Assembly (NCBI GenBank): GCA_001969505.1
Contig: LSSK01001383.1
Location: 1-49,242, forward strand
Origin: Zancudomyces culisetae
Taxonomy: Eukaryota > Kickxellomycota > Harpellomycetes > Harpellales > Legeriomycetaceae
Reading direction: 5' to 3'
Length of the DNA: 49,242 nt
Shown: positions 21,998 to 34,034 of the stretch, piece by piece
Layout: each line of letters opens with the position of its first letter
How positions within the stretch are numbered: the first letter of the stretch is position 1
Notes under the pieces: generated by a model
Told to the model about the DNA's origin: nothing
What the model saw: the letters and a program-made list of their open reading frames with translations, nothing else
Database searches by the model: none
Position numbers and translations under genes: made by a program

Positions 21998-22267
21998 GGG
22001 TTTTTTTTTTGTTTAGCTCTTGCTTTTACCAGCAATTGTTTTAAAATAAATGTCTTGTCTGAAGGAATACTTCTATTACCACGCTTTTCGTTTCTTCAAC
22101 TTTTTACTTTTTTTTAGCCATACTGCCATTGAAACTTGATTCAATTTGTTCAAAAAAAATAATATTTGATTATGGTTGAATAATCCACTAGGAAATTAAT
22201 TATATTTCCAGCATGTATGCATTTTATTAAAAAAATTAAAATTCAGAATTCAACCAAATAGACAGCA

Positions 22268-23198
22268 ATGAATAGAACGGTATTGTCGAATTTATTTAGA
22301 TCCTCGATACGTACAGGTAGTCTGTACGGTAAAAACAGTGCAACAACGGGATTTTGGAATTATGCCAGAGTAAGTTTAAGCAAATTCCCAGAATGCAGAA
22401 ATCGAGCCCTGCATTCCCCCAGTAAGCCATGTTTTGTCGGAAAAAACTACACATTTGATGGGATCTACGATCCAAACGATGCTTCAGATAGCCAGGGTGG
22501 AGCGAGATCAGGTGGACCGAGCTTAAACAACATGTTTGCGCCAATCCAAGGAGCTATTTATATTAGCAAGGACACTTCGACTGGATTTCGATTGTCTGAC
22601 GACAGATTTGTGACAGGAAACATATTTATTGTCAACAATCATGCGTTTTCGTGGACAGTGAGTGATTCAATCGTGCAGAAATCGCACATAAATTTGATTC
22701 CAGAGCAACTCCAAATTTTAGATGTAGTCACTCCAAAACCAGGTAAGACTTAGAGCCGAGTTTTGTGCTGTTGGCGCGCACCCACTGAGTTTTTATTTTA
22801 TTTAATCTTAATTATGTTGGTTTAATCATGGCTGATTCTACATATCTCAATATTTTAACGTAGAAATACTGGTGCTGGGAACAGGTTCTAAGACCTTGCT
22901 TTTAAGCCCCTCTACACGCGATTACTTGACCAACCTCGGGATCAAGCTGGAAATCGCCAACACTGTAAGTGCATAATCATGGATAGTCTATTTTACTTTA
23001 ATATTCACATGTTTCCAATGAACCTTATATATACGTTTATATCTATATTTGACTCAAACAAAAAGGAATAAAGTTTGTACAGCTCTTTGGTGCTCAACAC
23101 AATTAAAATGAAAATAGAAAAACGCATGTGCCACTTATAATGTATTGCTTGAAGAAGGGAGAAGCGTAGCTTTGGGTGCCATTGTTAATACAATATAG
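22268..23198 (+). CDS. NDUFAF3: NADH dehydrogenase (complex I) assembly factor 3 (3 exons)
   Basis: Exons 22268-22742, 22864-22964 and 23118-23198 join in phase to give 218 residues, with introns of 121 and 153 nt. The N-terminus is basic and Ser-rich, with the look of a mitochondrial presequence. The DUF498-type core follows: FVTGNIFIVNNHAFSW, then across the first intron PEILVLGTGSKTLLLSP and YLTNLGIKLEIANT. Across the second intron comes NACATYNVLLEEGRSVALGA, the family's most conserved C-terminal block. NDUFAF3 works with NDUFAF4 in building the matrix arm of respiratory complex I. Its presence implies that this fungus has complex I. Reading only exon 1 would truncate the protein before the conserved core ends. 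Confidence 0.93.
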
Positions 23199-23926
23199 TT
23201 TAGTATAGTATAGTTTTTATGTATAACTACCATTCTTTGCGAAACTGAGAAATAAAAGTTAGAATACCTATGTAAACAGTAGTGCCCCAGGGCTAATCTT
23301 TATATCTCTCAAGCTTATCGAACGTAAGGGCAATGTTTGAGCTTGCTCTACTATGATGCCACAGGTTTCAGTGGTATAAAAATGATAGCGCTTAAAACCC
23401 ATCCTAGCCTCAACCCAAGCTTCAATACTGCGACGTATTTTTTCAGTTACTCATTCTCTTCCTCTCCCTTTTATTTAATTAGAACAAGTAGTAGTTATAC
23501 CCTTTATCATTGTGATTTCATGATACTTTCTTTCTTTGTCTTGATTTGTAAACACATTAAACGCATCAGTTGGGTTTAAGTTCATATATTCTCTGCGCAC
23601 TTTAGTTAAAACTGGTCTTGTTTTTGCTATTTTGTCGCATCCAATGGTTTTTATTTGAGGCTATTTGTGATTTCGCAAAATAATTGCACAAATCAAAAAT
23701 CGACTCCAAATCGATAAATTGCGCTTGTTTGCCTAAAAGCAAATTTTAATCACATCTATTTTGTGTAAAGCTATAACAAATTATATACACACAAATACAG
23801 TTTGGTCACTTGTACGAAATTATCGAATCCCATTAGGCTTTATACATTTTTTCACTAGAAAGCTACACTTGTTTTTCTACACCACATTTCCACAAGACAC
23901 TAGAAATAAAGGAAAAGCTGGTAAAA
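23199..23926. promoter_or_regulatory. Intergenic region: NDUFAF3 3' end and AP-2 alpha promoter
   Basis: AT-rich sequence of 728 bp between two genes on the same strand. No specific element is recognised. A short open frame inside it (about 23337-23579) lacks any family signature. Confidence 0.4.
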
Positions 23927-26900
23927 ATGTCGATGCGCGGTTTGAAAGTCTTTATTAAAGATTTGAGGAATTGTAAGAGCCAAAATGTATATATTCGGCA
24001 AAATATAGAATGATGGTTTGTTTTGGTGCCAATATTTAGCCAGACCTACTAATAAAAACCCTATTTAAAAAATTTTAAAGGCAAAACCGATGAGGAGGAA
24101 CAAAAGCGAGTCAACAAAGAGTTGGCAAATATAAGGGCAAATTTCAAATGTAACTCACCTTCATACTTTCCTATTATCTTATTCTTTTTATATTCGATTA
24201 TTAGTTCAAAACTTAAACAAAATACTTATTGGTATGAGAAACTAACTTTACTAAATAAATGTTAGCAATGACGTTGAATGGCTACAACAGGAAAAAATAC
24301 ATATCCAAACTGATATTTCTAAGTCTAGCGGGGTATGACATCGATTTTGGCGAAAGAGAGACCGTGGAGCTGCTTAGAAGTAAAAAGTATTCAGAAAAAC
24401 GAATGGTACGCAACACTAAAATTAGATATTTACCTGCAAAAAAAAATCGGACTAAAACCAAAAGCACATGGGTTTATAAGTGGTTTAACTTGTACTAAAC
24501 AGAGATATGATAACTTAGGGATATCTCTCGTTATCAATGATACTTGGAAATAAGGGAAAGTATCAGAGAGAAACCAAGGATGCCATAGAGGCTGATCTGG
24601 AGAGTGGAAAGGATATGGATATCTGTTTGGGGTTAGGGGCAATTTCCATCTATAATGATCTGAGTTTTTTAACAAAAGTTACACCAATGATATATAAAAT
24701 CATAACAGAGCATAAAGACGGCTTGGAGTCCAGTGTCACAAAAAAGGCGATACTGTGTCTAACTAAAATTATCCGTGAGAACCCAAAGCTGATAAAATCG
24801 AGAGAATGGTGTGGGTCTCTTATTGAATGTATTAGGAGCAGTGATTTGGTAAGTTTATTCCTGGGTCAGTTAGCTTTGCAGTTTGAAAACGAATAGCCCA
24901 ACGTTATACAAACAAATTGAAAGACTAATGTTTGATAATGATTATAGGGTGTGGCAACATCCGCAGGATCTCTGGTATCTGTACTGGCACAGCACAAACC
25001 AGAATGGTGTGATAGAGCAGTGGAACTTATTCTTCGAAAACTTGAGGGGGTAAGCATCATATATCATGTTATAATACGTAAAATGTTGTGGAAGTATTGA
25101 AACTACTTGTCATACTTCGAATAACTTGTTAATAGTTTAGAACGACACCAACATCAGCACCAACTTTGTTTTTTGTTAAAAAAATAGCTTGTGATAGGAG
25201 TTGAGAACGAATTTGATGGAATATACTACAGCATTGTAGCACCATGGTTGCAAATAAAACTATTTAAAGTACTAGGGTATCTAGAAATTCCAGGTTAGAT
25301 ATCTTGTTCTTGTACTATGCATGCTAAATTATTTCGTAGATATTCCTAAAACTAACTCTAGAAACATAGCTGAATAAACCTCAAACTCATTCTGTTTTAT
25401 TTCTTGTAGACAATGAGTCCTTGCAAAAGAGACTTTCCAAGGTAATTGAACTTGTATACAAACAGGCTCATGACAGAAACAAAAACTATCAGTTCCGGAA
25501 CGCACGAGATTCAGTAATACTTGAGGGAATAAACGTGACTATACACAACAAGGCTGACAAAAGGATGGTAAAATTGAGTTCGAAAATATTAGGGAGCTTT
25601 ATTACACATGGAAATGCTAACAGCCGGTACTTAGGATTGGATACTATGGGATACTTGGCATTAAAACATCCAGGACTTCGTGTTTTTGACAAACTCAAAG
25701 ACAAGATCTTTTTGTTTTTAAGGGATAGGGACGAAAGCATTCAGCGAAGAGCATTGGATCTGTTATTCTCCTTATGCACGCTGGAAACCGCAAAAGAAAT
25801 TGTCGAAGAGTTGATGGGACGTCTTGACACCGGAAAAAGGGGTTTTAGGGTGGAATTGGTAACCAAAATAGCAGTTCTCACAGAGCGGTTTGCCACAGAA
25901 TATACATGGTATGTGGATGTGATGTTTCGTCTGATTGATGAAGCTGGAGATTCTATAGACAAGGATCTTGTGAATCGAGTGATTCAAGTTATTTTGGCCA
26001 ACGAGGAGCTCCAGCTTCATGCTGCACGGCTTTCTTTTCAATATCTTTCGTTATCGTTAAAAAACACTACCAACGCAAAGATTATCTACGTTTACTTGTT
26101 GGGTGAACTAGGTTCGATTATTTCAGAGGAATGTCCCCCATCGCAACAGGTGGATGTAGTTAAACAAGCAACAAAGTTTTATTCACCTGGCAATGGTGGT
26201 GCTAGCCTCAGCAGTAATGCCAGCGAAAGCGAGAAGGACAATTTTAGAGCCATTTCCGCAACATATTTTGCCAAAGCTGCGGCGAACTTTCCAAACCTGT
26301 ATGACGAATGTATTTCAGGTCTCTTGGTATGCGGTGAAACGAATAGTGTGGAAGTACAAACAAGAGTTGGTGAATACATGGCGTTGATTAATACTAAGGA
26401 TTCAGTGTTGATCAGCTCTGTATTTGAAAAAGTTCCTCCAGCACCAGACTCTAAGTCGACATTGATTTCTAGATTAACCACCAAGAAAAAGTCTAGGGTG
26501 GGTGACCGCCGCACCTGGATTCCTGGTGAACATGTATTTAACCTTGAAAGCGCTCAACCCAATTCTTGGGCTGCTATCCTCGAGCCGACTATTGCCATCA
26601 GGTCCGCTCACACTACCAGCCCTGTTACCTTCCACCCAAATTTTGATTTTTCCACGTTTCTTTTAAACTTCAATACCCTTCTGTCTACAAAAGCTGGCGT
26701 TCTATTCTCCAACGATTTTATCGACCTCACCTTTAAAGCCACGTTAGAGTCATGCTCCATATCACTACTTCTCTCATTTACAAACAAATCTAATGAGTCT
26801 CTTTTGGAGTTTTCTGCTGCTATAGATACCACAGCGCCTAAAGCTTTATCACTTACAACTCCTGTTGACCTTCCTCAATCCGCCTGTCTTTATCCAAACT

Positions 26901-27499
26901 CGCCGATAAATCTCTCCTTTGTCCTTGAATGTTGCGGCTTCTATGTCCCTGCCCCAATACTCAGATTTAAATACCTTGCTACCTCTCTTGACTCATATTC
27001 TGATTTTTCCCTTCCTTTACCCATTCTTTTCCTTAGTTTCAATGAGCCTGTATCGTTATCTGCACCCGATTTTCAAACTCGATGGAGCCAACTTGACGCA
27101 ACTAGCTACGAATCGTCCACAGTGTTTAAACCGCGCCTAAATTCTAAACAACTATCTACCTCAAAGTCTTCCCACTCTGCTTCCAATCTCAAAGAGTCAA
27201 CTGCCACAATCTCTTCTCCTTTATTCGAGCCCAGAAATACCACCACTCCTGAGGAAACTGGTTCCGAATTTATACACTTCGCCAAGTCCACTATTTCTAG
27301 CCTTGGTTTCCATTTGGTCTCGAGCTCAATCGATACAAATATCGATGCTGTCAGTATCTTTTCAACATCTTCCTCAGGAAAGTTTGGGTGTTTGCTTAGG
27401 CTTAACTATTCTTCCAATTTCTGTAGCTTTACTGTCCGTTCAACCTACCCCGACTTATCTAAAAATGTCATGCATACGATTAAAGGTCTATTTTCCTGA
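23927..27499 (+). CDS. APL3: AP-2 clathrin adaptor complex, alpha subunit (7 exons)
   Basis: Exons 23927-23972, 24081-24149, 24266-24405, 24519-24848, 24948-25049, 25188-25293 and 25410-27499 join in phase to give 960 residues. The start MSMRGLKVFIKDLRNCK and the spliced KRVNKELANIRANFK, GYDIDFGE and SEKRM-GYLSLSM match the conserved N-terminus of alpha-adaptin, including the basic patch used for PI(4,5)P2 binding. The trunk is an alpha-solenoid up to about residue 600. A Ser/Thr-rich hinge and a C-terminal appendage domain follow. The subunit links cargo, membrane and endocytic accessory proteins during clathrin-mediated endocytosis. Gamma-adaptin of AP-1 is less likely given the N-terminal motif. 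Intron donors vary (gtaaga, gtaact, gtacgc, gtaagt, gtaagc, gttaga). The 3' third is strikingly pyrimidine-rich on the coding strand. Confidence 0.93.
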
Positions 27500-28054
27500 T
27501 TTCGCACCGTAAATCACATGTCTGATATTCTAGCCCCCTGGAGATGTATTTGCTTTTTTGATTCTTCCTACTCTTGTCCAAATAACTGTGGTTCCATCAT
27601 CTTTTCTATATAAATAAATAAATAAATGCTTGGTCAAAGATACCTTGCATATAGATGCCAATGAAAGCCCTGAACCTGGTTAAATGCTGGGACTCTATAC
27701 GTGTGTACCCCAACCGGCATATCTAACTATTAGTATGAAGAGAATATCATATTATATCTCTTTTACACCTTTATCATATGTTTTTTCTTTTTTAAAACTC
27801 TAACCTTCTCATCTCTTTTACACCTTTTCATTTTTTTCATATTAAAAAAATCTAGACCATATAAATTCAATATTTTTCTTTAAATAAACATGTTATCAAC
27901 TGGACAAACATTATAAACGGCAAATAGACAGATATAACAGTGTTTTATTCATTAAAGCCATACATTAAATGGTACAAATGGATGTTGCACCATCTACCTA
28001 ACAAAACAAGTAGACTAAGCAGTCTACACAATGTTATCACCAAAGGGACAACGA
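27500..28054. other. Intergenic region after AP-2 alpha
   Basis: AT-rich, with a short (aaat)n tract near 27610-27626. It should hold the 3' ends of AP-2 alpha and the convergent small gene. Nothing else is recognised. Confidence 0.5.
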
Positions 28055-28498
28055 CTATTTTGGTGTTCTGATTACAGTTAACGGGCATAATACAATACAA
28101 TTTTTCTCCCATTCCTTTTCGTGGATCATACTTATTTTAGTTTTATCCAGTATTCCATCTGAATGCTTAAATTTTCTACAAAATATGCGATACTCGCTTT
28201 TACCAGATTTTTCTCTGCCATCACCACTATTGTTGATGTTGTTGTTACCACTACCCATGGTGGAAGCATGGGTTTTCAATAGCGGTGGTGACGGAAATGA
28301 CAGCACCACGCTTTTGGGTTCAAGAATAATGTTCTTGATATCCCATAATATCGATTGTATTCTACTTGCTCTGGCTTTTTGAGGCCTTTCATTGTTATCT
28401 CGTTTAGGAGATACATTTTTGGGCGAGAGTTGATTTCCTTTGTTGTTTGTCTTATTGCTGTTTGCATTGTTTTTTTTTCTGGTGAGGTGTTCGCTCAT
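28055..28498 (-). CDS. Hypothetical basic, Asn/Lys-rich protein
   Basis: From the Met at 28498 the frame gives about 147 residues. Upstream codons stay open to 28573, but that part is Lys/Tyr-rich and less protein-like. The N-terminal ~50 residues are Asn/Lys/Ser low complexity with SPK motifs. A more normal segment follows (KARASRIQSILWDIKNIILEP...VVLSF), then a Gly/Asn linker and a second charged segment ending IRTPK. There are no membrane segments or signal peptide. The composition suggests a small nuclear or nucleic-acid-associated protein, but no family is recognised. It is convergent with AP-2 alpha. It may be a real lineage-specific gene or a chance frame. Confidence 0.4.
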   Translation of the reverse strand: MSEHLTRKKNNANSNKTNNKGNQLSPKNVSPKRDNNERPQKARASRIQSILWDIKNIILEPKSVVLSFPSPPLLKTHASTMGSGNNNINNSGDGREKSGKSEYRIFCRKFKHSDGILDKTKISMIHEKEWEKNCIVLCPLTVIRTPK

Positions 28499-28573
28499 CC
28501 TCGTTTTTTTTTTGTTACCTCGGTTTTCACAACTTTTATTTTTATATATATATTCTAAAGAGTATACTTTCAA

Positions 28574-30376
28574 CCAACTATATTCAGTGGTATACTCGAA
28601 TAAATTTTATTCCTCGGTAAAAAGACCTTTTTATTTTTGAGTGAAAATCCATTTGAGTTTGTACATATAGCTTTTTCAGGAGTTGGTACAAACGAACTAT
28701 AACGTGGTGTTTTTAGCTTTGAATTTTACTTTGTTTTATTTTATTTTTGTTGGAGTGCTTTAGCGTAATTGGTATACCAGATGGAGTAGAAAAGTAAAGA
28801 TGAAACTAGATTATATAATGATAATATTCTAGCTCGGTACCCACACACCTTACTGTATTACTTACAAAAGATATTTTAAAGCGCCTAACACACGTCATGC
28901 ATCTTTGTTTTGTTTGAGCTACCCACGACACAGTAGCAAAAGTACCACTTAAACCCACATACGTGATGCGATTGATGTGATTCCTTACGTGACAGAATAC
29001 AGCGACTGTGCTATGATGTCACCTTTATTCTTTCAGTGCTGCAAGTTTGTATAGCGGTGCATATTTATTTTTTAGTTAAATGCCTGCTGTACTAAAAACT
29101 AAAACAAGTTTCGCTTAAAAGAAGCTAAAACCTAATCCCGCATTCTTGTCTTATAAAACTTGAGGGCACAGCTCACCTGTCTAAGACATAAGTCATTTAT
29201 TCCAATAAATACTAACAAGAGAGAATATGTATCTTGGGATAATCCTAACTCGAAGAGGAATGGGGGAAAGAGTAAAGAGTGGAGTTGATTAGCGGAGTTT
29301 CATTTTACATTTTTCACTTTTCACTTTCCATTTTTCTTTTTTCGCTTTTTTGGTCTTTTTTGCATTTTATTCTCCACTACAAATTTCAAATTCTTACTTC
29401 TTAATAGCTTATTTGTCTGCTTTTCTAAGTGTTTTAGGTTCGTGGGTCATGTTTTAATGCCTAAAAAAATAGAGTGGAGACAATACTCGCTTTCCAGCAG
29501 ACTCAAGCCAAGTTATAAGCAGTCTTCCTAATCCCGTTATGCGCGAGTAAAAGCATATATGTGTAATAACGCCAAAGAAAGTGCAAGTACACTCTTACTA
29601 TGCAGTCGCTTTTGGTGTTTTTTTTTTCGAGCATTAGCTATTATGGACACCAAATAGCTTTATGGTGAAAATACACTCACGTTCAATCACAGGAACGATC
29701 ATCCTTTGTTTGCCAATATGACTTGTGGTATCGATTGTAAATACTTAACGATTTATAGTATATATTTTGCTGGGTTTTTACAAATAAGTACAAAGGTAAT
29801 AGTGCTTATTTGAAATGTGTATTGGTGTAAACACACATGAAATCTTTTTTTAGGGTATTTAACTGGTTAAACTATTGGGGGTGCACAATTCAGCTTTCTC
29901 TACTTTATACTAGCTAGAACAAATGTGATCTTAGTAATACTCCAGCCACAAAAGCTGTCAACAAACATCTCAATCTAGCCACTGCCCCCACTTAACTCCT
30001 ATAACAACACGAAATGGTACACTATAGCTTTGATGCACTAGGTTACAGCTGCACAAAGACTAGGTTGTAATAAACCTTCTTTAAGTATTGGCGTATTTAC
30101 ATTGTAAAGGGATGAGATTGGTATATCAACATTCACCAATACATTCGTTCAAGAGTGTTCGTCAATTCGCCTTCACTCAAAAATTGCCGTTATGTATCGC
30201 GTTGTGAATCCAGGTTTTTTTTTGGCGTGGTGATTTAATTGGATATAACGTCTCCTCTTTTGCTTTTCGATCTGTTCTGCAGCGTAAAAAAAATATCGAG
30301 TAAAAATTTTTTAACGTGCTTAGAAAAGAGGAAAATTAGCTTTCTTGTTTATCTGTTAAATGGAATCTAAATTGTA
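28574..30376. other. Gene-free region upstream of QTRT2
   Basis: About 1.8 kb of AT-rich sequence with pyrimidine runs such as 29300-29350. A gctttagcgtaattggtat stretch near 28757 faintly recalls a tRNA 5' half, but no matching T-arm or acceptor follows. No gene seen. Confidence 0.5.
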
Positions 30377-32130
30377 ATGAAAAATTCGATTCTTAAAGAG
30401 GGAAAGAGGATAAATTCGATTGTAAAAATGATTGAATTTAGTCTTATCTCCGGAAAAGAGAGCGGTAGCATCGAAGGAACCACCGAGATTGTTGGAAACG
30501 AATTTAGACGTGGCGAACTAAAGATAAATCGAGAAAATAGGGATGCGGTGTGTTCAGAAGACATAACTGAAATCAAACTGGAGACTCCATGTTTTTTTAA
30601 ATATACAAAACTCGGGCTACAACCGCACACACTACCGGATATTGCTGCAAAAGACACTAATGCTGCTGTTTATCAATTAAACTTGGAAAATTTGTAAGCC
30701 TAAAGACATTATTTTCGTACAACTCCGTGCTATTTTCTAGTAAATGTACTTCTGGAATCGTACTGATAGCTTTTTTCTTATTTTTTTAAAAAAATAGTAT
30801 GGAGGATGAAAAGATGCCGTTCTTGAAGTATGAAAAAGGAATTAATGAATTTGTTGGGATGGATGAAAAAGGGATAAGTCTGTTGAATATAATGGATCCT
30901 CTAACCAAAAATCGTCAGTACATACCATCAAATCAATTTATATCCATACAAACAAAGGCAGGAATACGAAAATTAACACCAGAGTTGTATGCCAAGGTTT
31001 TGGATAGCTTTAAGCCCGATATATACATTGGGATGGCTGATTTTATTTACAGAAGCGGAAACGAGTTGGCAGATGTTTCCAAAAAACGCATAGAAAAGTC
31101 AGTGGAGCGATCTATTAAATGGCTAGACGCTAATCTGCAATTAAACAAGGTTTGACATTCTATTAACCATTGATCTCGCTTATTCATCATCATATTTCTT
31201 TAAAAATCTTATGGAAAATTAAAAACATCGATTAAAGAGAACAAAAATATACAAACTAGGGATCTGTTTTTGGATGTTTGATGGGCTTCACAAACAAGGA
31301 GAGTAGGATAGCGTATGCTCAAGAACTTTCAAAACGCAACATAGGGGGGTTGACTTTAGTAGACAATATGATTCCTATGGATGTGAAACAGCAAATAGAG
31401 CTGGCTAAGGTTTCCTTTTCTGTTCTCAACAATGAACTACCTAGGTTCATGCCACTTACGAGTTCGCCTGACCAGGTTGTGTATTCTATCTCGCATGGAA
31501 TTGACATATTTCTATCTACTTACCCCTATGCTGTCACAGAGCAAGGTTTCGCTTCAACATACTCGTTCCTAATCTCTGATGAGAATAAAGTTACAAAAAA
31601 AAAAGAGACAAAAATAGACCTATGGAAACCTGAATACGCCTCTGACTTCAGTCCTTTACTACAAGGCTGCCAGTGCTTTACATGTAAAAACCATACCAAG
31701 GCTTATATTTACCATCTCTTGGCCTGCCAGGAAATGTTGGCTACAGTTTTGCTTCAAATGTATGTAACACACTTTATTTTACGATATGTTCTTTGCTTTG
31801 TATATGCTTAGCCCTAAAAGGCTAAATGTGCGATTTATACCACGATATTAACTATTTATCATACTATTTGTTAGACACAATATGCAAGTGTATTCCGTGT
31901 TTTTTGATGAGATAAGGAGTTCGATTTCTAATGGGACGTTTTCAGCAGACTCAAAAGAGTTTCTGGAATTCTATGGTTCTCCCATTTTAACTTCACAGAT
32001 AGCAGATAAACCATTTCCCAATGGCATAGAGGTAACAAATTCACCATTTAATGAATTGGCTTTACTGCTCTCACAAACGGCTACTCCGACCACAAAAGAA
32101 AAAGTAAAGCGCTTTACTGCCGACTCATAA
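30377..32130 (+). CDS. QTRT2: Queuine tRNA-ribosyltransferase accessory subunit 2 (4 exons)
   Basis: Exons 30377-30693, 30798-31149, 31260-31759 and 31875-32130 join in phase to give 474 residues. Introns are 104, 110 and 115 nt; the second has a weak donor (gtttga). Family marks are TPCFFKYTKLGLQPHTLPD near the N-terminus, DIYIGMAD, GSVFGCLMG, and the zinc site C-Q-C-FTC followed by HTKAYIYHLL and EMLATVLLQIHN. QTRT2 pairs with the catalytic QTRT1 to put queuine into the wobble position of His, Asp, Asn and Tyr tRNAs, at the mitochondrial outer surface in animals. Met18 could be the true start, since relatives begin close to the IEFSLIS stretch. QTRT1 itself is not in this window. Confidence 0.9.
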
Positions 32131-34034
32131 CCATCTTTTCACAAAAACCATAAAAAGTCAATTCGTCCCTTTTTTTAAATTTTTTTGATATTTTTTTTGA
32201 TATTTTTTTTGATATTTTTTTTTGAGCTGTATAAAGTTGGGCTTTCTAGGGTAATGTACACCTCAAGTTGAAAAAATAGTAAACTGTCTTTAAGTTTTAA
32301 CTTTAATATATTCATTTTATGTTTTATTTATACTTATTCCATCATAATTCCAAACGAGTTCCGAAAATCGCACAATATCACGCTATGTTTATGCATGTCT
32401 GATTCACCCGCCCTCAAAAAAACTTGAAAAAAAGAAGTTGAATGGTGAGAACACGAATCATAATAAGTACAAAACCATTCGCTTTATTTAGGTCAAAACT
32501 GACGAAAAGCTTTGATAAATTGAGATCGCATAGAGGTGATGTTCACTAACATGAGATACTGACAAAGAGGGTTGAAAGCTGCCTATTACTAATATTATTT
32601 TTTTTCAAGTGACAATTGTTAACTCGTAATCAACACAGCTAAACCTGAACCACAACACTGTTTAAAAACAAAACGCTAAACACAATCTGGTACACTTCCA
32701 CCTCTAATAGAATCTACTATTATAGGATCCGACGTACCAGGTACATCAATATAATGTAAGAACTAAAATACCAGATGCTTGTTACTGGGCAGAGAATATA
32801 AAAATTTGAACACAAAACATGGTGCGTTGCTGCCCACCTCATTTTTAGTTAATATTCCACAAATACTAAATTTACATTAATGTACAAAAACCCATAAGGT
32901 TTGCCACTATATAAAACATTCGCTGCATTATTCTTACTTGATAGAAAGTAGTTTTACATGTGGCCTCTATTTTTTTTATGGAGTTCACAGATGTATTGAA
33001 TGGGTGATTTAACATCCCAAACTGGCCAAAGGGTGGGGGCATTCTAATAATGTTTTCGTTATATTTATTGTTTTTTTTTTAATTACTGCTAACCACTGAT
33101 GTGTCCAAATGTTTGCTAATCACAATAACTGGCAGGTTAATAAAACCTAGCAATTTCATTTATGCTAGCCAAACTAAAACTCTTAGGTACTAGTAGTACA
33201 TACGAGTAATTATTGAATAAAAAACGCTATGTATCTTAACTGGCAGATTATGAGCTAAATCTCACAGACATTCCAAGGTTTATTAAATTGCAATTAATAT
33301 AATTCGGCAAGGTATCCTTGATATTTTTTTAAAGGTAGCATTTAACAGGATAAGCAATATTAAATCTATTCGGAATAATGTCTAAAAAGCCATAGTAACC
33401 AATATCTTTAACCACAACTTATTTATGAACACTCCTTCTTTCTATCTTAAAAATAATCTTAAATGAGTGTTTCAGAATTTTGCGCTGATAGGTACAACAG
33501 CTTTGAGATGACCTTATTAAAATACTCTATGTACCAGCAAAATACGATGCTGAAAGTCTAATACAAAATTTTCATGTAAAACATAAGTATCCACCTGTAG
33601 TGGATAGTTGGAACGGGAATAAACACTCGCATTGGCTAGTAAGCTTTTTTTCTTTACAAAAGGTTTGCAAAATTGATCTCAAGTACCCTCTGTATTACAT
33701 CGTTTGACTGTGGGGTCGTCCTATAGCAAGTTTAGAATCCTACTGATGAATTAAAATTTTAATATTATTGTGGAGAATCCTGGTAAATAAAGAAAATTAG
33801 TAAAAATACACTAGTTGAGTTGTTAAAGCAAAAGTCAAGTGCATAAAGATATTAGAGACTTATAGCTCATAGTATGATATATAAATTATATATAAACCAT
33901 AGGGATACTTTCACCTCAATTAAACCTTAGGTTCATCAAACTTAAAGCATTGTTCTTTTATTATTAGCATCATCATTGTATTTTGCATTATCATTCACAA
34001 AAAAAAAAAACAAAAGTAAATTGAAGTAACAACG
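32131..34034. other. Gene-free region with a T-rich tandem repeat
   Basis: About 1.9 kb. At about 32185-32225, directly after QTRT2, there are three copies of a gat-plus-T-run unit of about 12-13 bases. The rest is AT-rich with no credible coding frame. It should include the promoter of the secreted repeat protein. Confidence 0.5.

Noticed and set aside
22743-22753. Stop of NDUFAF3 shortly after PKPG
   Set aside because: It lies in an intron beginning gtaaga; the conserved core continues in exons 2 and 3.
23337-23579. 80-codon open frame between NDUFAF3 and AP-2 alpha
   Set aside because: Hydrophobic and Ser/Phe-rich by composition, with no conserved motif or supporting splice structure. 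The NTATY similarity to NDUFAF3 is a coincidence, since the real exon lies at 23118-23198.
28755-28840. tRNA-like start (gctttagcgtaattggtat)
   Set aside because: No T-arm consensus and no closing acceptor strand follow within tRNA distance.
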